A DNA stretch of 64,000 nucleotides from positions 186,001 through 250,000 of the forward strand of contig NZ_PYMA01000004.1 of assembly GCF_003026495.1 (NCBI RefSeq). The letters are read 5' to 3'. Of the stretch, positions 37,713 through 46,282 are shown piece by piece. Source of the DNA: Photobacterium sanctipauli (GTDB lineage: Bacteria; Pseudomonadota; Gammaproteobacteria; Enterobacterales; Vibrionaceae). The position numbers were made by a program, and so were the translations under genes. The notes below the pieces were generated by a model that had not been told where the DNA came from, did not search any database, and saw nothing but the letters and a program-made list of their open reading frames with translations. How positions within the stretch are numbered: the stretch's first letter is position 1; every line of letters begins with the position of its first letter.

Positions 37713-38729
37713 TTATAATTCAGGGTAACCCGTTGGGTTTGCTGACTGCCAACGCCAAGTATCGGTTGTCATGTCTTCGATAGTACGCGTTGCTTCCCAC
37801 TTCAACTCCGCTTTTGCCTTCGCTGGATCAGCCCAACATTCAGCAATATCACCAGGACGGCGCGGTGCAATTTGATAGGCAACCTCTACCCCTGCAGATT
37901 GAGAGAATGCCTCAACCATTTGCAGAACACTAAAACCGTTACCTGTACCTAGGTTATAGATATGCAAGCCAGCTTCACGACCTTTGTGAGTCAATGCTGC
38001 TAAGTGACCATCAGCAAGATCCAATACGTGGATATAATCACGAACGCCCGTACCGTCTACTGTTGGGTAGTCATCACCGAACACAGACAAGTATTCACGA
38101 CGGCCTACAGCAACTTGAGAGATAAATGGCATCAAGTTGTTTGGAATGCCCTGCGGATCTTCACCCATTTCGCCAGACGGGTGTGAACCAACTGGGTTAA
38201 AGTAACGCAGTAACGTGATGCTCATCTCCGGGTGCGCTTTTTGAATATCGGTTAGGCACTCTTCAACCATTAACTTACTGCGACCGTATGGATTGGTCGC
38301 GCTGGTAGGAAAGTCTTCTGTAATAGGCACAGACGCCGGATCACCATAAACGGTTGCAGATGAGCTGAAGATAAGGCTGTTCACACCCGCAGCTCGCATG
38401 GCTTCAACCAAAACCAACGTACCGTGAACATTGTTATCGTAATACTCAAGTGGCTTTTCTACTGACTCACCCACTGCTTTAAGGCCAGCAAAGTGAATGA
38501 CAGCCTCAACATTGGCTTCTGCAAGCACAGAATCAAGAAAAGCACGATCACGAATATCGCCTTCATAGAAAGCAGGTGAAACGCCTGTCAGCTTCTCGAT
38601 ACGACCAAGCACCGATTTTTTACTGTTATATAAGTTATCAACAATAACCGGTGTCATACCCGCTTCAATCATTTGTACACATGTATGGCTACCGATATAG
38701 CCCATACCACCTGTGACCAAAACTCGCAT
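37713..38729 (-). CDS. galE: UDP-glucose 4-epimerase GalE
   Basis: A 338-residue extended short-chain dehydrogenase. The NAD motif is GGMGYIGSH (residues 7-15), the catalytic Ser-Ser-Thr region is IFSSSATVYGDP, and the YxxxK motif reads NPYGRSK. It interconverts UDP-glucose and UDP-galactose (possibly also the N-acetyl forms), supplying sugar nucleotides for galactose use and surface polysaccharides such as Pel. Length equals E. coli GalE (338). Single gene, not in a gal operon here. Confidence 0.96.
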   Translation of the reverse strand: MRVLVTGGMGYIGSHTCVQMIEAGMTPVIVDNLYNSKKSVLGRIEKLTGVSPAFYEGDIRDRAFLDSVLAEANVEAVIHFAGLKAVGESVEKPLEYYDNNVHGTLVLVEAMRAAGVNSLIFSSSATVYGDPASVPITEDFPTSATNPYGRSKLMVEECLTDIQKAHPEMSITLLRYFNPVGSHPSGEMGEDPQGIPNNLMPFISQVAVGRREYLSVFGDDYPTVDGTGVRDYIHVLDLADGHLAALTHKGREAGLHIYNLGTGNGFSVLQMVEAFSQSAGVEVAYQIAPRRPGDIAECWADPAKAKAELKWEATRTIEDMTTDTWRWQSANPTGYPEL

Positions 38730-38989
38730 GCGTTTCTCCCTATCGAACGCCTAATACTCAAACAATTGTATATCAATTATTTCAAACTGCGATAAAACTA
38801 CCATATCTCAGTACTGAATGAAAAAACTAAAACCTATTGACAGACAAAAGCATGATTTAGTTGTGATTATTCATAACTTATTGGTTTATATAAGCTGTAG
38901 CAACGGCTTTTACTGGGCGCAACTTACTTGAGAGAACAATAAAACACCGTATAATAAATGCAGATTACATCTAGAGATACCCATTGCCA

Positions 38990-39913
38990 ATGACGAAACT
39001 TAATTTTGCGCGTTTTATTGCCCTTTTCATGCTGATATTCAGCCTTTCCGGTTGCGAGTTGGTTGACTGGAAAGCCAAGCAAGATGAAAGCGACCTTCAC
39101 GATGCTGGCTACCAAGCCCATTACCTGCCACTAGAGGAAGGCGGCTCAATGAAATACTGGGTTGGCGGTACTGGCGAGCCACTGCTTCTTATCCATGGTT
39201 TTGGTGGGTCGGCTATCTCTACTTGGAAAAATGAAATGCTCGCGTTAAGCAAACAGTACCGAGTCATTGCCCCTGATTTACCTTGGTTTGGCGGTTCATA
39301 TAGCCAAGGGACACCGAACCTCACGACACAAACCGACGCAGTTTGGCAAATGCTAGATGCGCTAAAGATAGATAAAGTTAACGTGGCAGGTATCTCCTAC
39401 GGCGGCTTTGTGACTTATAACATGATGCTAGAGCCAAACCGTGTTAAGAAAGGCGTCATTATCGCAAGTCCTGGCCCCCTGTTTAGTGATCAGGACTTAG
39501 AGGCCTTGTGCTTACGGGCAGGAGTCGACAAACCTGAAGATTTGTTTGTTCCAGAAAACCAACAGGAAGTTCGCCGTTTATTCGACCACGTCTTTTTCGA
39601 GCCAAAGAAGATGCCAGACTTTATCGCCGAGCAAATATACAGCAATTATTTCTCGCCGTACAAAAACGAAAAAAGGCTTCTTATTCAATCCCTTCCACAA
39701 GATAGAGATCGAATTTCATCCTATTCGCCAAGCAAACTTCCACCAAGTTTGCTTATTTGGGGTGACAGCGATCAAATATTCCCACTCAGCAACGGTATTT
39801 CATTAAGCGAATATCTAAACTCAGCAATTATCGTTATTCCAGATACAGGACATGGTGTGACCAATGAACAGCCGGAAATAGTCACTAAGCTGTTGAAATC
39901 ATACATTGGTTAA
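38990..39913 (+). CDS. Alpha/beta-hydrolase lipoprotein
   Basis: A 307-residue lipoprotein with lipobox LSGC at the end of a 20-residue signal. The alpha/beta-hydrolase fold shows LLIHGFGGS (oxyanion region), the nucleophile elbow GISYGG with Ser, the acid in WGDSDQIFP and the base in GHGVTNEQP. It probably acts on an ester or lipid at the outer membrane; the substrate is unknown. The ATG at 38990 is preferred over a TTG two codons upstream. Confidence 0.83.
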   Translation: MTKLNFARFIALFMLIFSLSGCELVDWKAKQDESDLHDAGYQAHYLPLEEGGSMKYWVGGTGEPLLLIHGFGGSAISTWKNEMLALSKQYRVIAPDLPWFGGSYSQGTPNLTTQTDAVWQMLDALKIDKVNVAGISYGGFVTYNMMLEPNRVKKGVIIASPGPLFSDQDLEALCLRAGVDKPEDLFVPENQQEVRRLFDHVFFEPKKMPDFIAEQIYSNYFSPYKNEKRLLIQSLPQDRDRISSYSPSKLPPSLLIWGDSDQIFPLSNGISLSEYLNSAIIVIPDTGHGVTNEQPEIVTKLLKSYIG

Positions 39914-39997
39914 GAAATATCAGATGATTATCACAGATCAATAAATTACATTTTTTGCATAGAAAAATTAGACACTGGCAACATCCTGAATTATTCT

Positions 39998-40041
39998 AGT
40001 CCCGTCAATGCATGCTGTTGCTCATTGACGGGACTGTTTTA
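39998..40041 (+). terminator. Strong hairpin with T-run 20 bases before a cyclase start codon
   Basis: Arms agtcccgtcaatg and cattgacgggact (13 bp, perfect) with a 12-base loop, then gttttatt. It would terminate the hydrolase gene, but it lies so close to the next start (40061) that it could also act in that gene's leader. Confidence 0.85.
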
Positions 40042-40060
40042 TTCAAGGATGTAGTGTATC

Positions 40061-41116
40061 GTGCCAAAGGTCATCAAAAGCAATCAACTCAAGTCAGACA
40101 ATCACGCCTACCTCGAGCTTAGCCGTGACACCCTTAGCCACCAACTCAAGGTGTTGTTCCCAGCGACAGGACTGATTAGCTTAGTCATTGCTTTTACCTA
40201 CTTCGTTTCAGAATCAGCAACCAATTCCACCAACTTCACGACAGCCGTTATTGCCGCATTACTGTCTTTCTTCCTATCGGCCGCAAACAAAAGCAATGTG
40301 AACCCGTATCTTCTCATATGGATATTCATTTTATACACCACAGCAGTTTGCGCTTATGATTTAATCAACGATACCGCACAGCTGATTTCCAATACCATTG
40401 CACTTACGATCCCCCTTCTGTGTTTCTTTGCTCTGAAGCATCAACATGCTTGGTGGTACAGCTTTTTATTCGGCTTGTTTTACATCGTGATGAGCAGCGG
40501 TGAAGTCATGTCTAAAGAGCTACAAATCACCGAAACACTGAGAAATATTAGCGCGTATGCCATGGTCTTAGTAATGGCTTATCTACTCGCACAACACCGA
40601 AATGAGGCCATTGAACGAGTGCAAAAGACAGCCACCACAGATTTCCTAACCGCCTTACATAACCGACAAGGGTTAGAAGCGGTTTACCAGCACGAAGCCT
40701 ATCGCAGCAACCGATACTTAAAAGATTTAACCCTGCTATTGATTGATATTGATGATCTCAAAGCCATCAATGACCGATATGGACTAGAAGTGGGTGATCA
40801 AGCTTTAATGATGCTATCAAAATGTTTACGTGAACAAACCCAACAAGCCGATCATATTGCCCGTATCGGTGCAGAGGAGTTTTGCATATTACTGCCAAAT
40901 ACCGATATTAAGCAAGCTGAAGCTTTTGCATCGAAGCTCAATGAGACTATTTCAAATTGGCAACTCGAGCTAGACTCCGGTCATCGTATAACGCTTTCTA
41001 TCAGTATTGGTATTACCCAAGTCGAATTTCAAAACTTCAGCCTGGACTATATAAAAGCAGACAGCGCGCTACAGCGTGCAAAAAACTGGGGACAAGGGCA
41101 AATTGTCATTGGGTAA
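40061..41116 (+). CDS. Membrane diguanylate cyclase with GAEEF active site
   Basis: A 351-residue protein with a GTG start, about six hydrophobic helices (30-180), then a GGDEF domain (about 195-350) beginning TTDFLTALHNRQGLE. The signature reads GAEEF (270-274, ARIGAEEFCILLP) in place of GGDEF/GGEEF. The metal-binding Asp in LLIDIDDLKAIND is kept, so activity is possible but uncertain. No RxxD inhibitory site. The start lies directly after a strong hairpin. Confidence 0.82.
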   Translation: MPKVIKSNQLKSDNHAYLELSRDTLSHQLKVLFPATGLISLVIAFTYFVSESATNSTNFTTAVIAALLSFFLSAANKSNVNPYLLIWIFILYTTAVCAYDLINDTAQLISNTIALTIPLLCFFALKHQHAWWYSFLFGLFYIVMSSGEVMSKELQITETLRNISAYAMVLVMAYLLAQHRNEAIERVQKTATTDFLTALHNRQGLEAVYQHEAYRSNRYLKDLTLLLIDIDDLKAINDRYGLEVGDQALMMLSKCLREQTQQADHIARIGAEEFCILLPNTDIKQAEAFASKLNETISNWQLELDSGHRITLSISIGITQVEFQNFSLDYIKADSALQRAKNWGQGQIVIG

Positions 41117-41249
41117 AGCAATTTAAGTGACACGGTAACTCCACTTTTCATAAAGCGTTATTTTGTTACTTTATATGACTCAGAGTTAAATAACGGTAGT
41201 TACGTGCTAGAATTATAACCCATTAATTAATAATAAAAATTGAGGATTC

Positions 41250-41663
41250 ATGCGGTATCTATCCCCATTAATTGTTGGGTTAACCTGTATTATAAGTCTC
41301 TATGGCGTACTCGCCGTACTGAGAATGGACTTCTTTTTGTACCTAATGGGAACAGAGAGTATTCCACCCGAAAGCGCATTATATTGGCTATTGGCCCTAC
41401 ACGACTTGGTCATCAGCACAGTTGTATTTGGTGGTGTTATTTTCACTGCATTTAAATTAGGCGCATTAAAACAGTTTGATTGGCCTACTGTTCTCATCCT
41501 GCAACTGCCGATTACTATTGGCTTTACCTACATTATGGGCGCCCCATTTTCATTTATTCACCATTATGCTGCTCAAATGACGATGGTAACACTGCTCGTG
41601 GGCTCAGCTTTTATCTGGCTAAAATTGATAGTAGAGTCAGTCAAACAACGTGCAATCTTATAA
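41250..41663 (+). CDS. Hypothetical four-helix membrane protein
   Basis: A 137-residue protein with four hydrophobic helices (about 5-25, 40-70, 80-100, 105-128) and few charged residues. No family recognised. A gagg site precedes the ATG by 4 bases. It ends 9 bp before the Nudix gene, so the two are probably co-transcribed. An extended -10-like TGCTAGAAT lies at 41205-41213. Confidence 0.65.
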   Translation: MRYLSPLIVGLTCIISLYGVLAVLRMDFFLYLMGTESIPPESALYWLLALHDLVISTVVFGGVIFTAFKLGALKQFDWPTVLILQLPITIGFTYIMGAPFSFIHHYAAQMTMVTLLVGSAFIWLKLIVESVKQRAIL

Positions 41664-41672
41664 GTAAAAGCC

Positions 41673-42191
41673 ATGACGACAAAAACCCTATGCCAATGGA
41701 AATGCTTTTCCGTCGAGCAAAGCAGCCAAACACTTCCTGATGGTCGTAACATTGAATTCACTACCGTGCTTCATCCTGGTGCTGTGATCATTGTGCCAGT
41801 CACCGAGCAAGGCGATTTGGTCATGGTCAACCAGTATCGACCCGCAATCAAAGATTGGATCCTTGAGTTTCCTGCTGGCACATTAGAAGACAGTGAAAAC
41901 ATTCTTGCTTGTGCCAAACGTGAACTGGCTGAAGAGGTTCAGCTAAGGGCAGAAAGTTGGACTGAGCTGGGTGAGCTATTCCCTGTTCCTGGCTTTTGCG
42001 ATGAAGTGCAATATCTCTTTTTAGCAAAATCACTCACCACGTGCCAAGGCGAGTTAGATGACGATGAGATCATCGAAGTCGTGACCCTTTCTAGCGCTGA
42101 ATTTCTAGAGAAAGTCGCCCGAAATGAAATTAAAGATGCAAAAACACTCGCTGCTTATTTAAAAATACAAGCAATGGGGCTAATTAAATGA
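41673..42191 (+). CDS. Nudix hydrolase (ADP-ribose pyrophosphatase type)
   Basis: A 172-residue cytoplasmic Nudix protein. The Nudix box is G-TLEDS-E-x7-RELAEEVQL: the REx2EE core that binds Mg2+ is intact, while the usual Gly near the end is Gln. The upstream VNQYRPAIKDWILEFPAG is typical of ADP-sugar pyrophosphatases (NudF/NudE group). The substrate is inferred only. Confidence 0.85.
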   Translation: MTTKTLCQWKCFSVEQSSQTLPDGRNIEFTTVLHPGAVIIVPVTEQGDLVMVNQYRPAIKDWILEFPAGTLEDSENILACAKRELAEEVQLRAESWTELGELFPVPGFCDEVQYLFLAKSLTTCQGELDDDEIIEVVTLSSAEFLEKVARNEIKDAKTLAAYLKIQAMGLIK

Positions 42192-42252
42192 GTGCGGACA
42201 TACTTTGCAACTATTTCACGCTCATCACCTAGCCAAAACACAGTCGCAATTT

Positions 42253-42289
42253 CATCGAGAATATGGCATCTTTGCCACCATTCTCGATG
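42253..42289 (+). promoter_or_regulatory. Long hairpin in the leader of a 35-residue peptide gene
   Basis: Outer arms CATCGAGAAT/ATTCTCGATG and inner arms TGGCA/TGCCA with loop TCTT make one nearly continuous stem, 29 bases before the start at 42318. No T-run follows. It may be a translational control element or processing site. Confidence 0.5.
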
Positions 42290-42317
42290 AGACGACGTTC
42301 AATAGCAGGATAAATTC

Positions 42318-42425
42318 ATGGATAAGCTCTATTCAGTTCTAAATAAAGTTGCAGCTATCATGGCAATGCTCATGTTTGTTATTGGCGGTGGCATGGCCCT
42401 GTTTGTGATGTTTTACGGCAACTAG
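42318..42425 (+). CDS. 35-residue single-span membrane peptide
   Basis: A small frame: MDKLYSVLNKVAAIMAML, then MFVIGGGMALFVMFYGN. It has an amphipathic start and one hydrophobic Gly/Met-rich helix (about 11-32). A ribosome site agga lies 7 bases before the ATG. Size and layout are like small subunits of membrane enzymes or stress peptides. A long hairpin lies in the leader. The neighbouring operon is convergent. Confidence 0.6.
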   Translation: MDKLYSVLNKVAAIMAMLMFVIGGGMALFVMFYGN

Positions 42426-42467
42426 GCTGTCAAACCAGCCTTCTTGCCGGCCTATTTTGTATTCGCG

Positions 42468-43226
42468 TTACATCCGCATCCCGCCATCGATTTCTAATAC
42501 CCGCCCGGTAAAGTAATCATTTTCAAAAATGTACTTCACCGCATGGGCTATCTCTTGGGCTTCTCCCATCCGACCTACCGGTATCATTTTCTGCAATCTC
42601 TCGATGGCTTCCGGCTTCATTTGGTCCGCCATGGCCGTTTCTACCACACCCGGAGCAATAGCAGCGGCTCGAATACCATATCGAGCCAACTCCTTCGCCC
42701 AACACACCGCCATCGTGGCAACCGCCGCTTTAGAAGCAGCATAATTGGTTTGGCCTATATTCCCTGCCCGTGCAACACTCGAAATATTAATAATTACGCC
42801 TTGGTTGCCATTTCGCACCATGGCAGAAGCGGCTTCACGACCACATAAAAAGGTTCCGGTCGAGTTTACTGTCATCACCGCATTAAACTGCTCGAGGGAC
42901 ATCTTTGAAAACTCGCCATCTTTTTGTTTAACCAGCAAGCCATCCCTCAATATGCCCGCATTATTAATTAAGCCATTAAGCTGGCCGAAGTCATCGATAA
43001 TACGTTCGAACACAGATTCAACCTGCGACTCATTGGTTACATCGGCCACATAGGTATAAGCCTTGGCACTGAGCATTTGGCATTGGTTTTGGGTCTGGTT
43101 GAGCCCTTCCTCATTTAAATCAATCAGTGCGAGATCAGCGCCGGCCTGCGCAAGTGTGATCGCCATCATTTGCCCTAAACCTTGTCCCGCGCCCGTAATA
43201 GCAATGGTGCATTGTTTCAAGTCCAT
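42468..43226 (-). CDS. Short-chain dehydrogenase/reductase (FabG-like)
   Basis: A 252-residue NAD(P)-dependent enzyme: GAGQGLGQ cofactor loop (residues 12-19), NNAG motif (about 88), catalytic Ser (INISS) and YAASK. It is last in the valine operon, so it may oxidise a 3-hydroxyacyl-CoA (for example 2-methyl-3-hydroxybutyryl-CoA from isoleucine); general 3-oxoacyl reductase activity is an alternative. It is separated from mmsB by 92 bp. Confidence 0.85.
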   Translation of the reverse strand: MDLKQCTIAITGAGQGLGQMMAITLAQAGADLALIDLNEEGLNQTQNQCQMLSAKAYTYVADVTNESQVESVFERIIDDFGQLNGLINNAGILRDGLLVKQKDGEFSKMSLEQFNAVMTVNSTGTFLCGREAASAMVRNGNQGVIINISSVARAGNIGQTNYAASKAAVATMAVCWAKELARYGIRAAAIAPGVVETAMADQMKPEAIERLQKMIPVGRMGEAQEIAHAVKYIFENDYFTGRVLEIDGGMRM

Positions 43227-43318
43227 GATTTCCCCCTAAGCCTAGGTGTGGCTAGAAAACTGTTTGTCTCTTTTAGGCATTCCTGTCTCTATTAGCTACT
43301 GCCTGTTTCTTTTTGGTA

Positions 43319-44221
43319 CTACTTGTTTGGCTTGCGATAAAACTCGAATAAGCTGGAAAAGTCCCGTAGCTCATTACCATCTGCGTTATGAAAGGCATAT
43401 AAGTTTCTTGCCAATGTTCCCATTGGAATTGGCGACTGGCTTTGCGTTGCCGCTTCAATCCCCAAGCCCAGATCTTTCAGCATGAGTTTTGCCATGAATC
43501 CGGGTTGATAGTTATTAGAGGCTGGCGCATTCTCCATAATATCTGGGCACGGGTTATATAACTCTAATGCCCAATTACGCCCCGAGCTTTGCAGCATAAT
43601 GTCCGATAGCACTTTCGGGTCCAAACCATTATCGATCCCAAGGCTCAAGGCTTCACAAGTGCCCGACATCAAGATACCTAACATCAGGTTATTACAGATT
43701 TTCGCCATTTGGCCATCACCGGCTTGTCCCGCATGGAAGATATTCTTACCGACGTGCTTAAGCACCTTCTCTGCCTGATGAAAACCGCTATCAGTACCAC
43801 CAACTATAAACGTTAACGTCCCGGCCTTAGCCCCCGCCACTCCGCCGGAGACCGGCGCATCGACAAACTCCAATGCCTGTTTTTGCGCTTCGGCTGCCAC
43901 CAACCGTGCAGAATCAGGGTCAATAGTGGATGAATCAATGAGGAAAGTACCTTTATCCACCATACGAAGTAACCCAATACCACCATGATGATCGCCTAAA
44001 TATACGGCACGAACATGCTCACCGGCAGGCAACATAGTCAGTACGGTATCTGCCCCTTTAACAGCATCTTCGAGTGAGCTTGCGACCTGTGCTCCCAAGG
44101 GCTCTAATGCCTTTGCCGCATCTTGATTTAAGTCGAACACAGTGACCTGGCAGCCTGCTTTTAGCAAGTTGGTTGCCATCGGGTTCCCCATATTACCCAA
44201 GCCTATAAACGCAATCTTCAT
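43319..44221 (-). CDS. mmsB: 3-hydroxyisobutyrate dehydrogenase
   Basis: A 300-residue NAD-dependent enzyme with FIGLGNMGNPMATNL at the start, substrate loop DAPVSGGVAGAKAGTLTFIVGG and catalytic Lys in GQMAKICNNL. It oxidises 3-hydroxyisobutyrate to methylmalonate semialdehyde in valine degradation, the substrate of MmsA from the same operon. Length is typical (about 298). Confidence 0.94.
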   Translation of the reverse strand: MKIAFIGLGNMGNPMATNLLKAGCQVTVFDLNQDAAKALEPLGAQVASSLEDAVKGADTVLTMLPAGEHVRAVYLGDHHGGIGLLRMVDKGTFLIDSSTIDPDSARLVAAEAQKQALEFVDAPVSGGVAGAKAGTLTFIVGGTDSGFHQAEKVLKHVGKNIFHAGQAGDGQMAKICNNLMLGILMSGTCEALSLGIDNGLDPKVLSDIMLQSSGRNWALELYNPCPDIMENAPASNNYQPGFMAKLMLKDLGLGIEAATQSQSPIPMGTLARNLYAFHNADGNELRDFSSLFEFYRKPNK

Positions 44222-44261
44222 CGGTGTTTCTCCTCATTTCCCTACTCAAAGCACAAGTAAG

Positions 44262-45425
44262 CTATTCACCTAGCTCTCGTAAAGGATGCTCATAGTCATC
44301 CCATAGCGGTGTGAACATCTGATCTATCACTGACTCATCTATTGTCTCTATGGATGTGAACAACCAGTTTGGCTGTCCTGTTTTGTCGATTAGCCTCGCC
44401 CGAACCCCCTCATGGAATTCTCCCAACTCCCCACTTCGTACCGACAGGGTCAACTCAAGCCGGAAGCAATCAGCTAACGACTCATAGTGAAAATCGTTTA
44501 GCTGGCGGTAGCAAATCGCGGCTGAAATAGGGCTCCCTTCCTTTAATGTGTTCTTTGCTTGGGTTAACCATTTATCATCGCCATTCATGGTGCTGATTTG
44601 CTTGGCAACCTCACTTAACGAACCATATTGGCATGCAGACTGAATACTCGTTAGGTGCGGCAATAACTGGCTTTCTGGGTGGCAGTCCATGGCTGACTGA
44701 CCCAGAGAATCCAAGACATTCGTAACAATCTGTTGTGGTTCTAACTCACCCCAATCTACTTGCTGTAACTTATTAAGTAGCAGCGACTTATGCTCAGGCA
44801 GCAAAATATGCTCGGTGAGAGATAACGCCAAAGCGTCGGTCGCGTTGACAGGCGCACCGGTCAGGCCAAGGAACAAACCCACCCCCTGTGGTAAATGATT
44901 GAGAAACCAAGTACCGCCAACATCAGGGTAAAGCCCAATACTGATTTCTGGCATGGCTAATCGTGAGCTCGGCGTTGTTACCCTGTGACTTGCGCCAACA
45001 TACAAGCCAATTCCCCCACCCATGACAATACCTTCCCCCCACACAATGATGGGTTTAGGGTAAGTATGAATGAGGTAATCAGTTTGATATTCAAGGGTAA
45101 AATAGTCAGTTAAAAAGGCGATGGATTGACTAGCGGCATGTTCAGGTGAAGCTTGAGTAGACGCTGACGCGGCCCGCTTAGCTTCATCCATAACGTGGTA
45201 CATAGTGCGAACATCACCCCCGGCACAAAAAGCCTTCCCTCCTTGGCCGTGTATAACTACACAAGCAATGCTGTCGTCATGTTGCCAGTGCATTAACGCT
45301 TCATTTAATTGACTGAGCATATCTAAGGTAAGCGCATTCAGCGAAGCTGGGTTATTTAACTCAGCCACCCCAACCTTATAGTCTTGTTGGCTAGCCAGTT
45401 CACTGATATTGACGTTTGCTTCCAT
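44262..45425 (-). CDS. 3-hydroxyisobutyryl-CoA hydrolase (crotonase family)
   Basis: A 387-residue crotonase-fold protein, longer than true hydratases, as expected for the hydrolase. The oxyanion segment is GKAFCAGGDVRTMY and the active region IVMGGGIGLYVGASHRV with PEISIGLYPDVGGTWFL (family Glu and Asp). It releases CoA from 3-hydroxyisobutyryl-CoA, between the hydratase and MmsB steps of valine breakdown. Confidence 0.92.
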   Translation of the reverse strand: MEANVNISELASQQDYKVGVAELNNPASLNALTLDMLSQLNEALMHWQHDDSIACVVIHGQGGKAFCAGGDVRTMYHVMDEAKRAASASTQASPEHAASQSIAFLTDYFTLEYQTDYLIHTYPKPIIVWGEGIVMGGGIGLYVGASHRVTTPSSRLAMPEISIGLYPDVGGTWFLNHLPQGVGLFLGLTGAPVNATDALALSLTEHILLPEHKSLLLNKLQQVDWGELEPQQIVTNVLDSLGQSAMDCHPESQLLPHLTSIQSACQYGSLSEVAKQISTMNGDDKWLTQAKNTLKEGSPISAAICYRQLNDFHYESLADCFRLELTLSVRSGELGEFHEGVRARLIDKTGQPNWLFTSIETIDESVIDQMFTPLWDDYEHPLRELGE

Positions 45426-45481
45426 TACATCCCCTTAACTCATCGCACCCACTGTAGTGGCTGTATTCTCGTTTTTGGTCA

Positions 45482-46273
45482 CTACTCATTTTTCCAGTTT
45501 GGCTGACGTTTCTCTAAGAAGGCGCTCACACCTTCGGTTTGATCTTTGGTATCAAACAATTGAACAAATAGCTCTCGTTCTTGCATCAAACCATGGGTTA
45601 ATGGCCCTGAACGGCAATGCTGGATAAGCTGTTTGCACGCAGCAACTGAAGATGGAGATTGATTAGCCACCGATTCAGCCATCAAGGTGGCGGTGCCAAA
45701 GCTTTGGCCTGATCCCACCACCTCTTCTACCAAACCAATCTCTAGCGCCTGTGACGCCGTCACTCTCTCGCCGCATAAAATGATGCGCTTTGCCCAGCCT
45801 TCACCCACCAGCCAAGTCAGATTTTGTGTGCCGCCCGCACAGGGTAATAAACCCACTTTAGCCTCTGGTAAGGCAAGAACGGCATGGGCTTCCGCTACAC
45901 GGATATCGCAGGCCAAAGCCACTTCTAGGCCACCGCCCATTGCAAAACCGTTAATTGCGGCTATCGATACGCCGCGAAATGCTGACAGGGTTTCAAACGC
46001 AGCACCAAAGGCTTGTGCCATTTCGATTGCTACGCCTTTGTCACCACTGGCAAAGAGGTTGAGATCCGCGCCTGCAGAGAAGAACTTTTCCCCCTCACCG
46101 GTAATCACCAAGGCATAAACATCTTTATTAGCATTAAGTGAAAGCACCGTTTCTTTCAGTAGGTTCAAGCTCGATGCAGTCCAAGTATTGGCTGGCGGGT
46201 TATTCATGGTAAGAACAGCCACGTGGTTCTTAATCGTGACTTTGATTGCAGTACTTTCTATCGACATCGCCAT
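45482..46273 (-). CDS. Enoyl-CoA hydratase of valine degradation
   Basis: A 263-residue crotonase. [11 protein letters not shown] forms the oxyanion region, and the second loop AINGFAMGGGLEVALACDIRVA with LPEAKVGLLPCAGGTQ carries the catalytic Glu. It probably hydrates methacrylyl-CoA to 3-hydroxyisobutyryl-CoA; crotonyl-CoA activity is possible. It lies 9 bp after the acyl-CoA dehydrogenase gene. Confidence 0.9.
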   Translation of the reverse strand: MAMSIESTAIKVTIKNHVAVLTMNNPPANTWTASSLNLLKETVLSLNANKDVYALVITGEGEKFFSAGADLNLFASGDKGVAIEMAQAFGAAFETLSAFRGVSIAAINGFAMGGGLEVALACDIRVAEAHAVLALPEAKVGLLPCAGGTQNLTWLVGEGWAKRIILCGERVTASQALEIGLVEEVVGSGQSFGTATLMAESVANQSPSSVAACKQLIQHCRSGPLTHGLMQERELFVQLFDTKDQTEGVSAFLEKRQPNWKNE

Positions 46274-46282
46274 TCACCTCAC

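Noticed and set aside
42425-42440. Short ggctg/cagcc hairpin after the 35-residue peptide gene
   Set aside because: Stem of 5 bp without a T-run; too weak to call a terminator.
45687-46118. 143-codon frame antisense to the enoyl-CoA hydratase gene
   Set aside because: Explained by the codon usage of the real gene on the other strand; no start signal.
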